From: Achromobacter sp. ASV32
GTDB lineage: Bacteria; Pseudomonadota; Gammaproteobacteria; Burkholderiales; Burkholderiaceae_B
NCBI RefSeq assembly: GCF_016428805.1
Contig: NZ_JAELTJ010000010.1
Location: forward strand, 21,682-85,681
Direction: 5' to 3'
Length of the DNA: 64,000 bases
Below, piece by piece: positions 46,704 to 56,097 of the stretch. Each line of letters starts with the position of its first letter. Positions within the stretch are counted from its first letter, which is position 1. A program made the position numbers and the translations under genes. The notes below the pieces were generated by a model. The model worked only from the letters and a program-made list of their open reading frames with translations, was not told the DNA's origin and ran no database searches.

Positions 46704-47916
46704 AGTCGCGTCGGGCGGTCCGGCGTGCCCGCGCACGCCGACCGGCCTGGTCCTGACCGGGGGCGGCGCGCGCGCCGCCTACCAGGTGGGCGTGCTCAGC
46801 GCCATCATGGAGCTGCTGGACCCCGACTGGCATTCGCGTTTCAAGAACCCCTTCGACATCATCTGCGGCACGTCCGCGGGCGCCATCAATGCCGCGGCGC
46901 TGGCCTGCCGGGCAGAGCGTCCGCACCTGGGCGTGCGGCGCATCCGGCGCCTGTGGTCGTCGCTGAATACCGACATGATTTACCGGGCCGACGCGCCCGG
47001 GCTGATCCGCACGGGCGTGCGCTGGCTGGGCCTGTTGTCGCTGGGCTGGATGTATTCCGGCCTGACGCGCAAGCGGCCGCAGTCGCTGCTGGACAACAGC
47101 CCGATGCAGGCGCTGCTGGGCCGGGTGCTCAATTTCGACCATCTGCAATCCAACCTCGAAAGCGGCTCGCTGTCGGCGCTGGCCATCACCGCCTCGGGCT
47201 ACACCAGCGGCGAGCACTTGACGTTCTATCAGGCGCACACGCCGATCGAGCCCTGGCACCGCTACCTGCGGCTGGCCATTCCCACGCCGATCACGGTGGA
47301 TCACCTGATGGCCTCGTCGGCCATTCCCTTCGTGTTCCCCGCCAGGCAGATTACGGTGCATGGCAAGGGGGAGTGGTGTGGCGACGGCTCCATGCGGCAG
47401 CTGGCGCCGATCAGTCCGGCCATCCACCTGGGGGCCCACCGGGTGCTGGTGATCGGTACGGGTTTTCGCGACGATACCCACCCCGAGCACCGGGAAGCCG
47501 CGCCGCCGTACCCGTCGCTGGCCCAGGTGGGCGGCCATGCGCTGTCCAGCATCTTCCTGGACGGTCTGTCGATGGACGTCGAGCGCCTGGAGCGCATGAA
47601 CTACCTGGTGGACCACGCGCTGCCCCTGGCGGGCGGCGAGGTCAATGTGCGCCGCATCCAGGTGCTGGCCATCACCCCCAGCCGGTCCCTGGATTCGCTG
47701 GCGCTGGAACACCTGGACGACATGCCGGCCCAGGCGCGTGCCCTTTTTCGCGTACTCGGTGTATCGTCCGACCCAGGCCACCCCGGCGGTGGCGCGCTGA
47801 TGTCCTACCTGTTGTTCGAGTCCAGCTACACCAAGCGATTGATCGAACTGGGTTATGCCGATACGATGCAGCGTACCGAAGAAGTGATCGCCTTTTTCAA
47901 GGAGGCACAGGCATGA
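46684..47916 (+). CDS. Patatin-like phospholipase
   Basis: A 410-residue protein with a patatin fold: the oxyanion motif LVLTGGGARAAYQVGVL (residues 22-38), the nucleophile Ser64 in GTSAG (62-66), and Asp234 in CGDGSMRQ. It hydrolyses acyl ester bonds of phospholipids or similar substrates, probably in the cytoplasm. The start codon overlaps maeB by 20 bases, and its stop overlaps the barstar gene as ATGA, so the two are made together. There is no signal peptide. Confidence 0.88.
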   Translation: MPTRHVEVASGGPACPRTPTGLVLTGGGARAAYQVGVLSAIMELLDPDWHSRFKNPFDIICGTSAGAINAAALACRAERPHLGVRRIRRLWSSLNTDMIYRADAPGLIRTGVRWLGLLSLGWMYSGLTRKRPQSLLDNSPMQALLGRVLNFDHLQSNLESGSLSALAITASGYTSGEHLTFYQAHTPIEPWHRYLRLAIPTPITVDHLMASSAIPFVFPARQITVHGKGEWCGDGSMRQLAPISPAIHLGAHRVLVIGTGFRDDTHPEHREAAPPYPSLAQVGGHALSSIFLDGLSMDVERLERMNYLVDHALPLAGGEVNVRRIQVLAITPSRSLDSLALEHLDDMPAQARALFRVLGVSSDPGHPGGGALMSYLLFESSYTKRLIELGYADTMQRTEEVIAFFKEAQA

Positions 47917-48380
47917 CGCGCAATGCCCAATCTACCCTGCAGCGGCAGTTGAAGCGAGGTGGAGCGCTGGCTCATGACGGGCTGGACAAAAAAGCCGTGG
48001 TCGACGCCGCGCATGAACTGGGCCTGTCCCTGTTCGTGGCCAATTGCGACCCGGCGCGCAGCCGTTCGGCGGTGCTGCGCGCGATTGCCAAGGCGGTGGA
48101 TTTTCCCGAGTATTTCGGCGGCAATCTGGATGCGCTCTACGACTGCCTGTGCGATACCGTGCTGGATCACAAGATCGGTGTGGTGCTGTGGTTGTACAAA
48201 TTGCATTCGGGCGACCCCGCCCTGGAAGAAGACGCCGCCCGCATCGAGTCGGTGTGCGCCGACGCGGCGGAGTTCGCGCACGAAAACGGCCGTACGTTTG
48301 CGTATGTCGTGGAGCACGCGGGCAGGCACCCGGATCCCGAACCTGGCGTGGCTGCGGCGCCCTACGGCGAAAACGACTGA
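47913..48380 (+). CDS. Barstar-family protein
   Basis: A 155-residue acidic protein with the barstar block DFPEYFGGNLDALYDCLCD. Barstar inhibits the extracellular RNase barnase in Bacillus. Relatives in Gram-negative bacteria often stand without a barnase, as here, and their partner is unknown. AAGGAGG precedes the start, and it overlaps the patatin stop by 4 bases. It ends at the terminator at 48421. Confidence 0.85.
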   Translation: MTRNAQSTLQRQLKRGGALAHDGLDKKAVVDAAHELGLSLFVANCDPARSRSAVLRAIAKAVDFPEYFGGNLDALYDCLCDTVLDHKIGVVLWLYKLHSGDPALEEDAARIESVCADAAEFAHENGRTFAYVVEHAGRHPDPEPGVAAAPYGEND

Positions 48381-48420
48381 TTCCAGTCGCGGCAGCCCGA
48401 TAGGCTTGCCCGACTGCCCG

Positions 48421-48450
48421 CCGGCGTCAGCGACGCCGGTTGTGTTTTCT
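48421..48450 (+). terminator. Terminator after the patatin-barstar genes
   Basis: CCGGCGTC and GACGCCGG pair around AGC and are followed by TTGTGTTTTCT. It lies 40 bases past the barstar stop, before the convergent rsmE. Confidence 0.75.
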
Positions 48451-48464
48451 ATCCCTTTATCCCG

Positions 48465-49196
48465 TTACCAGCCCAGCAGGGCGCTCGCCGCGGCGATCAA
48501 GGCGAGACCCGCCGTTTCGGTGCGCAGCACCCGCGGCCCGAACCTCACAGCTTGCACGCCGGCCTCGCGGGCCTCGGCCAATTCCTTGTCAGACCAGCCC
48601 CCTTCCGGGCCGACGAGCAGGGTCAGCGATGCCAGGCCGGGCGTGGCATGCAACTGGCCGGCCAGGTCGGTGTCAGCATCGGGGTGGCACAACAGGCGCA
48701 GGCCGTCTGCCGGCAGCGCCAGCCAGTCTGCCAGGGTAACGGGGGCATCGACGGTCATCAGGCGGTTGCGGCCGCATTGCTCGGCGGCCGATTGCGCGAT
48801 GCGCTGCCAGTGGGCGACCCGCTTGTCCAGCCGGGGGCCCGACAGCTGCAGCACGCTGCGCTGAGCCGCGATGGGGCAGACCCGGGCCGCGCCCAGTTCC
48901 ACGGCCTTTTCCACCACCCAATCCATCTTGTCGCCGGAAGGCAGGCCCTGTACCAGGGTGATGCGGCCGGCCAGCTCGGCCTCGCGAGGCTCGAAGGCGC
49001 CCAATTGCGCGAAGCCGGCCTTGCCCTCGACTTCCAGCACGGCGGGGTATTCACCCCCCTGGCCGTTGAACAGGATGACGGATTCCCCGGCGCGCAGGCG
49101 CAGCACTCTCAGGGCGTGGTGGGCCAGGGCGTCGGGCAGCGCGATGCGGGCGCTGGCGGACAGGGGAGCATCGCAAAAGAAGCGGGGGGCGGACAT
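48465..49196 (-). CDS. rsmE: 16S rRNA m3U1498 methyltransferase RsmE
   Basis: A 243-residue SPOUT-family enzyme that methylates U1498 of 16S rRNA. The N-terminal PUA-like part (HALRVLRLRAGESVILFNGQGGEY) precedes the trefoil-knot domain (LVQGLPSGDKMDWVVEKAVELG and LLVGPEGGWSDKE). I chose the ATG at 49196; the upstream frame is unconserved. It is convergent with the barstar gene. Confidence 0.95.
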   Translation of the reverse strand: MSAPRFFCDAPLSASARIALPDALAHHALRVLRLRAGESVILFNGQGGEYPAVLEVEGKAGFAQLGAFEPREAELAGRITLVQGLPSGDKMDWVVEKAVELGAARVCPIAAQRSVLQLSGPRLDKRVAHWQRIAQSAAEQCGRNRLMTVDAPVTLADWLALPADGLRLLCHPDADTDLAGQLHATPGLASLTLLVGPEGGWSDKELAEAREAGVQAVRFGPRVLRTETAGLALIAAASALLGW

Positions 49197-49276
49197 GGGC
49201 GTTGCGGGGCCGGAGGGCGGAAACAGAACGAAGGGCAGGAGTGGCCCGGCATTAGGGCGGGCGGCGGCGTTCCTGG

Positions 49277-49732
49277 TTACTTGAGCGCGTAGCCTACCAC
49301 TTTGGTCCCCCACTCGATGAAGAGCGGGGCGTTGGACGTGAGGTTGAGCGCCAGCAGGACCAGGAAGCCCACGGTCATCTTCTTGTCCAGGCGCAGGAAT
49401 TGGCTGCGCAGTTCTGCCAAGTCTTCGTGAGTGGCGAAGCGCTTGAGTTCTTCGCGGTTGGGAAGCTTGGCGATTTCGCGGCGCAGTTCCTGTATTTCCT
49501 CACGCCGGGCGAGTGGGGCGACGGCGGCAGCCAGTTCCTTTTGCCATTCTTGCCGTAACGTAACCGCTTCTTTTTGCCATTCTTGCCGCAACGTGGCCGC
49601 CAGTTCGGCCTCGCCCCGGATCTGGGCGAGTTCCAGGGAATGGGCAATGGCAATGGCCTGCTCTTCACCCAGCGCATTACGCAGTGCCATGATGCCTTCG
49701 ACGGGCAGGGTGACGTTCAGCATGCGGTTCAT
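49277..49732 (-). CDS. Coiled-coil protein with a C-terminal membrane helix
   Basis: A 151-residue protein I do not place in a named pathway. It consists of a long charged helical region rich in Glu, Arg and Gln, then a C-terminal membrane segment (MTVGFLVLLALNLTSNAPLF). The unit TLRQEWQKE occurs twice with an 11-residue period, recorded in the DNA as a 33-bp near-repeat at about 49530-49595. The layout resembles the DUF1640/CCDC90 group. I chose the ATG at 49732; an ATG at 49723 would also fit. It lies between rsmE and tkt. Confidence 0.65.
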   Translation of the reverse strand: MNRMLNVTLPVEGIMALRNALGEEQAIAIAHSLELAQIRGEAELAATLRQEWQKEAVTLRQEWQKELAAAVAPLARREEIQELRREIAKLPNREELKRFATHEDLAELRSQFLRLDKKMTVGFLVLLALNLTSNAPLFIEWGTKVVGYALK

Positions 49733-49982
49733 CTTAGCGGGCTTCCCGTGGCGGAGACAGGCAGCCATCATGAATCTCGGACCGCCCCGCCGCAATTGTG
49801 GCTTCCACCCCATCATTTTCCGGCGGGCCGCCCGCCATTTTCCCGGGAATGCGCCCATTTGCCTCGCCCCGCCGCCCGATGGCGGGGGGGCAAGCCCCGG
49901 ATGCTAAAATCTTTTGCTTCGCAACCTACTCAACTGGCCCCCATTTCCTGCATGGGCGCGCCAGCTTCAAAGAGCCTTCCGA

Positions 49983-52019
49983 ATGAGCAATCCGACCGCC
50001 CCTAAACTTGCCTTGGCGGATGCCATCCGCGCCCTCGCGATGGATGCCGTGCAACAAGCGAACTCCGGGCACCCGGGTGCTCCCATGGGCATGGCGGAAA
50101 TCGCCCAGGCCCTCTGGATCGGCAACCTGCGCCACAACCCCAAGGATCCCGCCTGGGCCAACCGCGACCGCTTCGTGCTGTCCAACGGCCACGGCTCGAT
50201 GCTGATCTACGCCCTGCTGCACCTGACGGGCTACGATCTGCCGATCGAAGAACTCAAGAACTTCCGCCAGCTGCATTCCAAGACGCCGGGCCACCCCGAA
50301 GTGGGCATCACCCCGGGCGTGGAAACCACCACCGGCCCGTTGGGCCAGGGCCTGGGCAATGCCGTGGGCATGGCGCTGGCCGAAGCGCTGCTGGCCGCCG
50401 AATTCAACAAGCCCGGCCACACCATCGTCGACCATCACACCTACGCCTTCACGGGCGACGGCTGCCTGATGGAAGGCATCTCGCATGAAGTCTGCTCGCT
50501 GGCCGGCACGCTCAAGCTGTCCAAGCTGGTCGTCCTGTACGACGACAACGGCATTTCCATCGACGGCCACGTCGAGCACTGGTTCGCCGACGACACCGCC
50601 AAGCGCTTCGAGGGCTACGGCTGGAACGTCATCCGCGGCATCGACGGCCATGACGCCGCCGCCGTGGATGCCGCCATCAAGGCCGCCCGCGCGCAAGCGG
50701 AAAAGCCCACGCTGATCATCTGCCGCACCGTCATCGGCAAGGGCTCGCCCAACATGGCCGGCACCCACAACGTGCACGGCGCGCCGCTGGGCAAGGACGA
50801 AATCGCCGCCACCCGCGCCGCGCTGGGCTGGTCGGCCGAACCCTTCCAGATTCCGCAAGCCGTCTACGACGGCTGGGACGGCCGCAAGACCGGCGCCGCC
50901 GCGCAGGCCGAATGGCAGTCGGCGTTCGACGCCTACGCCGCCGCGTTCCCGGAGCAGGCCGCCGAATTCACCCGCCGCATGAAGGGTGAACTGCCCGCCG
51001 GCTACGCCGAGCAATTCCAGGCGTTCCTGAACGCCACGCTGGAAAAGGCCGAAACCGTGGCGACGCGCAAGGCCTCGCAGTTCGCGATCACGGCGCTGGC
51101 CGCCGCGCTGCCGGAAATGCTGGGCGGCTCGGCCGACCTGACCGGCTCCAATTTCACCGACTGGAAGGGCGTGGCTGCCGTGCGCGCCGGCGACAAGGGC
51201 ATCCAGTTCGGCCGCCACATCAACTACGGCGTGCGCGAATTCGGCATGGCTGCCATCATGAACGGCATTGCCCTGCATGGCGGCTACCTGCCGTTCGGCG
51301 GCACGTTCCTGACCTTCTCCGACTACTCGCGCAACGCCATCCGCATGGCCGCGCTGATGAAGCAGCGCGTGGTGCACGTGTTCACGCACGATTCGATCGG
51401 CCTGGGCGAAGACGGCCCGACGCACCAATCGATCGAGCATGCCGCCAGCCTGCGCCTGATTCCCAACCTGTCGCTCTGGCGTCCTTGCGACACGGCCGAA
51501 ACCGCCGTGGCCTGGCATGCCGCCGTGACGCGCCCGACCAGCATCGGCATGGACGTGCATGACGGCGGCCCGACGGCCCTGTTGCTGTCGCGCCAGAACC
51601 TGCCGTTCGTGCCGCGCGACGCCGCCACCGTGGACGCGATCGCCCGCGGCGGCTATGTGCTGCGCGATGCCGAAGGCGCCCGCGCCGTCATCATCGCCAC
51701 CGGCTCCGAAGTGGCCATCGCGCTGGACGCGCAGGCCCTGCTGGCCAAGGACGGCATCGCGGTGCGCGTGGTCTCCATGCCCAGCACCGACGTGTTCGAC
51801 CGCCAGGATGCCGCCTGGAAGCAATTCGTGCTGCCCAAGGGCCTGCCGCGCGTGGCCGTCGAGGCCGGCGTGACCGCCTTCTGGCACAAATACGTGGGCC
51901 TGGAAGGCGCCGTGGTCGGCATCGACCGCTACGGCGAGTCCGCTCCGGCCGGCGCGCTGTTCAAGTTCTTCGGGCTGACCGCCGACAAGGTGGCCGAGAC
52001 CGTCCGCCAAGTTTTGTAA
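49983..52019 (+). CDS. tkt: Transketolase
   Basis: A 678-residue thiamine-diphosphate enzyme linking the pentose phosphate pathway and glycolysis. [26 protein letters not shown] is the N-terminal block, [18 protein letters not shown] binds thiamine diphosphate, and [14 protein letters not shown] contains the conserved catalytic Glu-region. The usual length is about 660. I chose the ATG at 49983. gap follows after 15 bases and pgk after that, so this is a central-carbon operon. Confidence 0.97.
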   Translation: MSNPTAPKLALADAIRALAMDAVQQANSGHPGAPMGMAEIAQALWIGNLRHNPKDPAWANRDRFVLSNGHGSMLIYALLHLTGYDLPIEELKNFRQLHSKTPGHPEVGITPGVETTTGPLGQGLGNAVGMALAEALLAAEFNKPGHTIVDHHTYAFTGDGCLMEGISHEVCSLAGTLKLSKLVVLYDDNGISIDGHVEHWFADDTAKRFEGYGWNVIRGIDGHDAAAVDAAIKAARAQAEKPTLIICRTVIGKGSPNMAGTHNVHGAPLGKDEIAATRAALGWSAEPFQIPQAVYDGWDGRKTGAAAQAEWQSAFDAYAAAFPEQAAEFTRRMKGELPAGYAEQFQAFLNATLEKAETVATRKASQFAITALAAALPEMLGGSADLTGSNFTDWKGVAAVRAGDKGIQFGRHINYGVREFGMAAIMNGIALHGGYLPFGGTFLTFSDYSRNAIRMAALMKQRVVHVFTHDSIGLGEDGPTHQSIEHAASLRLIPNLSLWRPCDTAETAVAWHAAVTRPTSIGMDVHDGGPTALLLSRQNLPFVPRDAATVDAIARGGYVLRDAEGARAVIIATGSEVAIALDAQALLAKDGIAVRVVSMPSTDVFDRQDAAWKQFVLPKGLPRVAVEAGVTAFWHKYVGLEGAVVGIDRYGESAPAGALFKFFGLTADKVAETVRQVL

Positions 52020-53045
<1,026 letters not shown>

Positions 53046-53062
53046 GCATCGCTGTCAGGCCG

Positions 53063-53113
53063 AAGGGGACGAACGGGTTTTCCGCCCAAGCGGAAAGCGG
53101 GTTCGTCCCCTTT
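53063..53113 (+). terminator. Long hairpin between gap and pgk
   Basis: AGGGGACGAAC and GTTCGTCCCCT are perfect outer arms; inside them TTTCCGC and GCGGAAA pair around CCAA. No long T-run follows. It may act as a partial terminator or as an RNA processing or stabilising site that sets different gap and pgk levels. The gap is 95 bases long. Confidence 0.7.
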
Positions 53114-53140
53114 GTTCGCCAACCGTAGGAAGCAAAGCAT

Positions 53141-54334
53141 ATGTCCAAGGTCAATACCCTGTCCGCGCTGGCCAAGGCCGGCGCCCTGTCCGGCAAGCGC
53201 GTGTTCATCCGCGCCGATCTGAACGTGCCGTTCGATGACGCCGGCCGCATTTCCGAAGATACCCGCATCCGCGCCTCGGTGCCCGGCATCCGCCTGGCGC
53301 TGGACGCCGGCGCTGCGGTGATGGTCACCTCGCACCTGGGCCGCCCGAAAGAAGGCGTGCTGACCGAAGCCGATTCCCTGGCCAAGGTGGGCCAGCGCCT
53401 GTCCGAATTGCTGGGCATGCCGGTGCCGCTGGTGCAGAACTGGGTCGATGGCGTGAAGGTCGAGCCGGGCCTGGTGGTGCTGCTGGAAAACTGCCGTGTG
53501 AACGTGGGCGAGAAAAAGGACGACGAGGCGCTGTCGCGCAAGATGGCGGCGTTGTGCGACGTGTACGTGAACGATGCGTTCGGCACCGCGCACCGGGCCG
53601 AGGCGACGACGCATGGCATCGCCCGCTTTGCGCCGGTGGCTTGCGCGGGCCCACTGCTCGAGGCCGAACTGGATGCGCTGGGCCGTGCGTTGCACGAACC
53701 GAAGCGTCCGCTGGTGGCGATCGTGGGCGGCTCGAAGGTGTCGACGAAGCTGTCGATTCTGCAGTCGCTGGCCGACAAGGTGGACCAGCTGGTGGTGGGC
53801 GGCGGCATTGCCAACACGTTCATGCTGGCCGCGGGGCTGTCGATCGGCAAGTCGCTGGCGGAACCCGATCAGGTGGATCAGGCGCGCGCCGTGATCGATC
53901 TGATGAAGCAGCGCGGCGCGGATGTGCCGATTCCGGTGGACGTGGTGTGCGCGAAGTCGTTCGGCGCCGACGCCGAGGCAACGGTGAAGGCGGCCGATGC
54001 GGTGGCGGCGGACGACATGATCCTGGACATCGGCCCGCAAACGGCAGAGCAACTGGCCGCGATCCTGAAGCAGGCCGGCACGATCGTCTGGAACGGGCCG
54101 GTCGGCGTGTTCGAGTTCGATCAGTTCGCCAACGGCACGAAGGTGGTGGCGCAGGCGATTGCCGACTCGGACGGCTTCTCGATCGCCGGTGGCGGCGATA
54201 CCTTGGCGGCGATCGCCAAGTACGGGATTTCCGAGCAGGTGGGCTACATCTCGACCGGGGGCGGCGCTTTCCTGGAGTTCCTGGAAGGCAAGACGTTGCC
54301 GGCGGTGGCTGTGCTGCAGGAGCGGGCCAAGTAA
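53141..54334 (+). CDS. pgk: Phosphoglycerate kinase
   Basis: A 397-residue enzyme making ATP from 1,3-bisphosphoglycerate. [18 protein letters not shown] and [12 protein letters not shown] form the substrate side; [10 protein letters not shown] and [15 protein letters not shown] the nucleotide side; and [10 protein letters not shown] ends the conserved part. AGGAAG lies upstream of the ATG. It is the last gene of the tkt-gap-pgk run, followed by a terminator. Confidence 0.98.
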   Translation: MSKVNTLSALAKAGALSGKRVFIRADLNVPFDDAGRISEDTRIRASVPGIRLALDAGAAVMVTSHLGRPKEGVLTEADSLAKVGQRLSELLGMPVPLVQNWVDGVKVEPGLVVLLENCRVNVGEKKDDEALSRKMAALCDVYVNDAFGTAHRAEATTHGIARFAPVACAGPLLEAELDALGRALHEPKRPLVAIVGGSKVSTKLSILQSLADKVDQLVVGGGIANTFMLAAGLSIGKSLAEPDQVDQARAVIDLMKQRGADVPIPVDVVCAKSFGADAEATVKAADAVAADDMILDIGPQTAEQLAAILKQAGTIVWNGPVGVFEFDQFANGTKVVAQAIADSDGFSIAGGGDTLAAIAKYGISEQVGYISTGGGAFLEFLEGKTLPAVAVLQERAK

Positions 54335-54362
54335 GCGTTTTGCTTGGTGTCTGCTTGATGAA

Positions 54363-54390
54363 AGCCGCTCCTTTTGGAGCGGTTTTTTTT
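54363..54390 (+). terminator. Intrinsic terminator after pgk
   Basis: CCGCTCC and GGAGCGG form a perfect stem around TTTT, followed by eight T. It lies 30 bases past the pgk stop. Confidence 0.92.
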
Positions 54391-54441
54391 GGTCGTTATG
54401 GTTGTTTTGTCTTGGCTTGTCGCCCGGGTGCTTCGTAGGTC

Positions 54442-54604
54442 GCCCGAGGCGGCGGCTGGCAGGGCGTCGAGCGCCCACGATTGCGGTCCGGCGCCTTCGC
54501 TCCGGACTGCCCCGTCGTCATCTTCGTCCGAGCCTTCGGCGCCTCCTTCAGATTCCCTCGGGCGCATCGAGGTTGCTCGACGCCCTGCCAGCCGCCGCCC
54601 CGGG
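54442..54604. repeat. Palindromic intergenic element, copy 2
   Basis: The arms at 54448-54472 and 54575-54599 are perfect 25-base reverse complements. They extend by five more pairs after one mismatch (54442-54446 with 54601-54605). They are unrelated in sequence to the arms of copy 1. The 102-base core between them shares the 90-base stretch 54478-54567 with copy 1 at 79/90 identity, with no insertion or deletion. The inner GTCCGG...CCGGAC hairpin with the GAAG loop and a GCC-GAA-GGC hairpin are kept. It begins about 60 bases after the pgk terminator. Confidence 0.9.
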
Positions 54605-54651
54605 CTACGGGCGTCTTGGCTTGTGGCGTTGCTGGGTCAATGGCATGTGGG

Positions 54652-54700
54652 GAGGTTTGCGGGGCCCGCCAGGACCGGCCACGCGGGCGGCCGGTCCTGG
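54652..54700. repeat. Second module of copy 2: GAGGTTTGCG plus hairpin
   Basis: GAGGTTTGCG (54652-54661) is followed after 15 bases by GGCCACGCGGGCGGCC (54677-54692), 15/16 identical to the block in copy 1. CCAGGACCGGCC and GGCCGGTCCTGG form a perfect 12-base stem at 54669-54700. The outer stem differs from that of copy 1. The remaining 54701-54823 holds nothing gene-like. Confidence 0.7.
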
Positions 54701-54823
54701 CATACGTGCGGTGAGGCGTCGGGGCGATGCGCGCTGCGCGCTTGCGCAGGTGGGGGGCTGAACGATGTCGTGCGCTGCCTGGCGGCTCGCTACGCCGGGG
54801 TGGCGATGCCTTTGCTTGTGCCT

Positions 54824-55813
54824 TTACTCCATCTTTGCGCCCGACAGCTTCACGATCGCGCCGTAGCGGTCGATTTCCGTGCGCATGAATTCGCCGAAGG
54901 CCGCGGGCGTCTGCCCCGCGGGGACGAGGGCGCCCATGGCTTCCATGCGCTGGCGCATGTCGGGGGCGGCGGTGATGGCGTTGATGTCGCGGTTCAGGCG
55001 GTCGACGATGGCGGCAGGCGTGCCCGCGGGGGCGACGATGCCGTACCAGGCCGAGGCATGCATGTCGGGGACGCCGGCTTCCTCGAAGGTGGGAACGTCG
55101 GGCAGGGCAGGCAGGCGCTGGCGCGAGGCAACGGCCAGGGCGCGCAGCGCGCCAGCCTGGACCTGGGCGAGCGAGCCGGTGTCGATCATCATGTCGACCT
55201 GCCCGGCGAGCAGGTCGGAGACCGCGGGGCCGCTGCCTTTGTAAGGAATGTGCAGGATGTCGATGCCGGTGCGCGACTTGAACATGGCGCCGGCCAGGTG
55301 CTGGGACGAGCCGACGCCGCCGGAGCCGTAATTGAGCTTGCCGGGCGCGGCGCGGGCGGCCTCGACGAGGTCGCGCACGGACTGGTAGGGCGATTGCTTG
55401 GGGACTTCAAGGATGTTGGGGATTTCGGCGACGAAGGCGACCGGGGTGAAGTCCTTGATGGGGTCAAAGCCCAGGCGGGCGTACAGATGGGGGTTGGCGG
55501 CGTTGGTCGAGCTGGTCGCCACCAGCAGGGTGTAGCCGTCGGGCTTTTCGCGTACGAACGAGGCGGTGCCGATGTTGCCGCCGGCGCCGGCTTTGTTGTC
55601 GACGATGACGGTCTGGCCCAGGCGTTCAGTCAGGCGCTGGGCGAGCATGCGGCCCAGGGCGTCCGTGGCGCCGCCGGGAGGCCACGGAACGACGAGCTTG
55701 ATGGGGCGGTCGGGGTAGGACTGGGCCTGCGACAGGGCGGGCGCGGAGGCCCCGAGAGCGAGCGTGGTCAGAGCGAGCGCGCGCGCGGCGCGACGCAGGA
55801 AGGCGTGGGGCAT
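54824..55813 (-). CDS. Bug-family (TctC-like) periplasmic solute receptor
   Basis: A 329-residue receptor of the tripartite tricarboxylate transporter family, greatly expanded in Bordetella and Achromobacter. A signal peptide ends near ALSQAQS. SYPDRPIKLVVPWPPGGATDALGR is the family hallmark, and VDNKAGAGGNIGT and PYKGSGPAVSDLLAGQVDMM line the ligand site. No TctA/TctB membrane genes are next to it, which is common for Bug proteins. Ligands are usually carboxylates; this one is unknown. Confidence 0.94.
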   Translation of the reverse strand: MPHAFLRRAARALALTTLALGASAPALSQAQSYPDRPIKLVVPWPPGGATDALGRMLAQRLTERLGQTVIVDNKAGAGGNIGTASFVREKPDGYTLLVATSSTNAANPHLYARLGFDPIKDFTPVAFVAEIPNILEVPKQSPYQSVRDLVEAARAAPGKLNYGSGGVGSSQHLAGAMFKSRTGIDILHIPYKGSGPAVSDLLAGQVDMMIDTGSLAQVQAGALRALAVASRQRLPALPDVPTFEEAGVPDMHASAWYGIVAPAGTPAAIVDRLNRDINAITAAPDMRQRMEAMGALVPAGQTPAAFGEFMRTEIDRYGAIVKLSGAKME

Positions 55814-56097
55814 GGAGTCTCCTGGCGCGCGGGCCCCGGGGGCACCGCGCTGTTGTTCCGGGGCCGCTAGGGCAGCCCCGGGAGCGGCAATGACGCCGCG
55901 TTTGTTGTGCCCACGACTCTACGCAATCGGGAAATTGATAAAAAGGGATAAATAGTTAAGGAAATCAATTCCTTTTTGGAATGAAGCGGCGCGGCCCGTT
56001 TGATCTGACGACAGGTATTGGGGACGTGGACTGGTGTAGCCTTGTCGCTCGCCCGCGCGCCGCGGATTTTCTGGTTTTTCAGCTGCCTTGCCGCTCC
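55814..56097. promoter_or_regulatory. Divergent control region, Bug receptor / SulP
   Basis: About 284 bases. The stretch 55921-55980 is strongly AT-rich in a GC-rich setting, with AAGGAA/TTCCTT around ATCAA near 55960. It probably holds the promoter of the receptor gene, and perhaps that of the SulP gene, but no pair of hexamers is convincing. If the SulP gene starts at the ATG at 55981 instead, part of this is coding. Confidence 0.4.

Noticed and set aside
54244..54567. A 107-codon protein beginning MRPRESEG, and its counterpart at copy 1
   Set aside because: The frames run antisense into pgk or the transglycosylase gene, lack ribosome sites, and their conserved part changes mainly at non-silent positions. 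Kept as part of the repeat element, not as genes.
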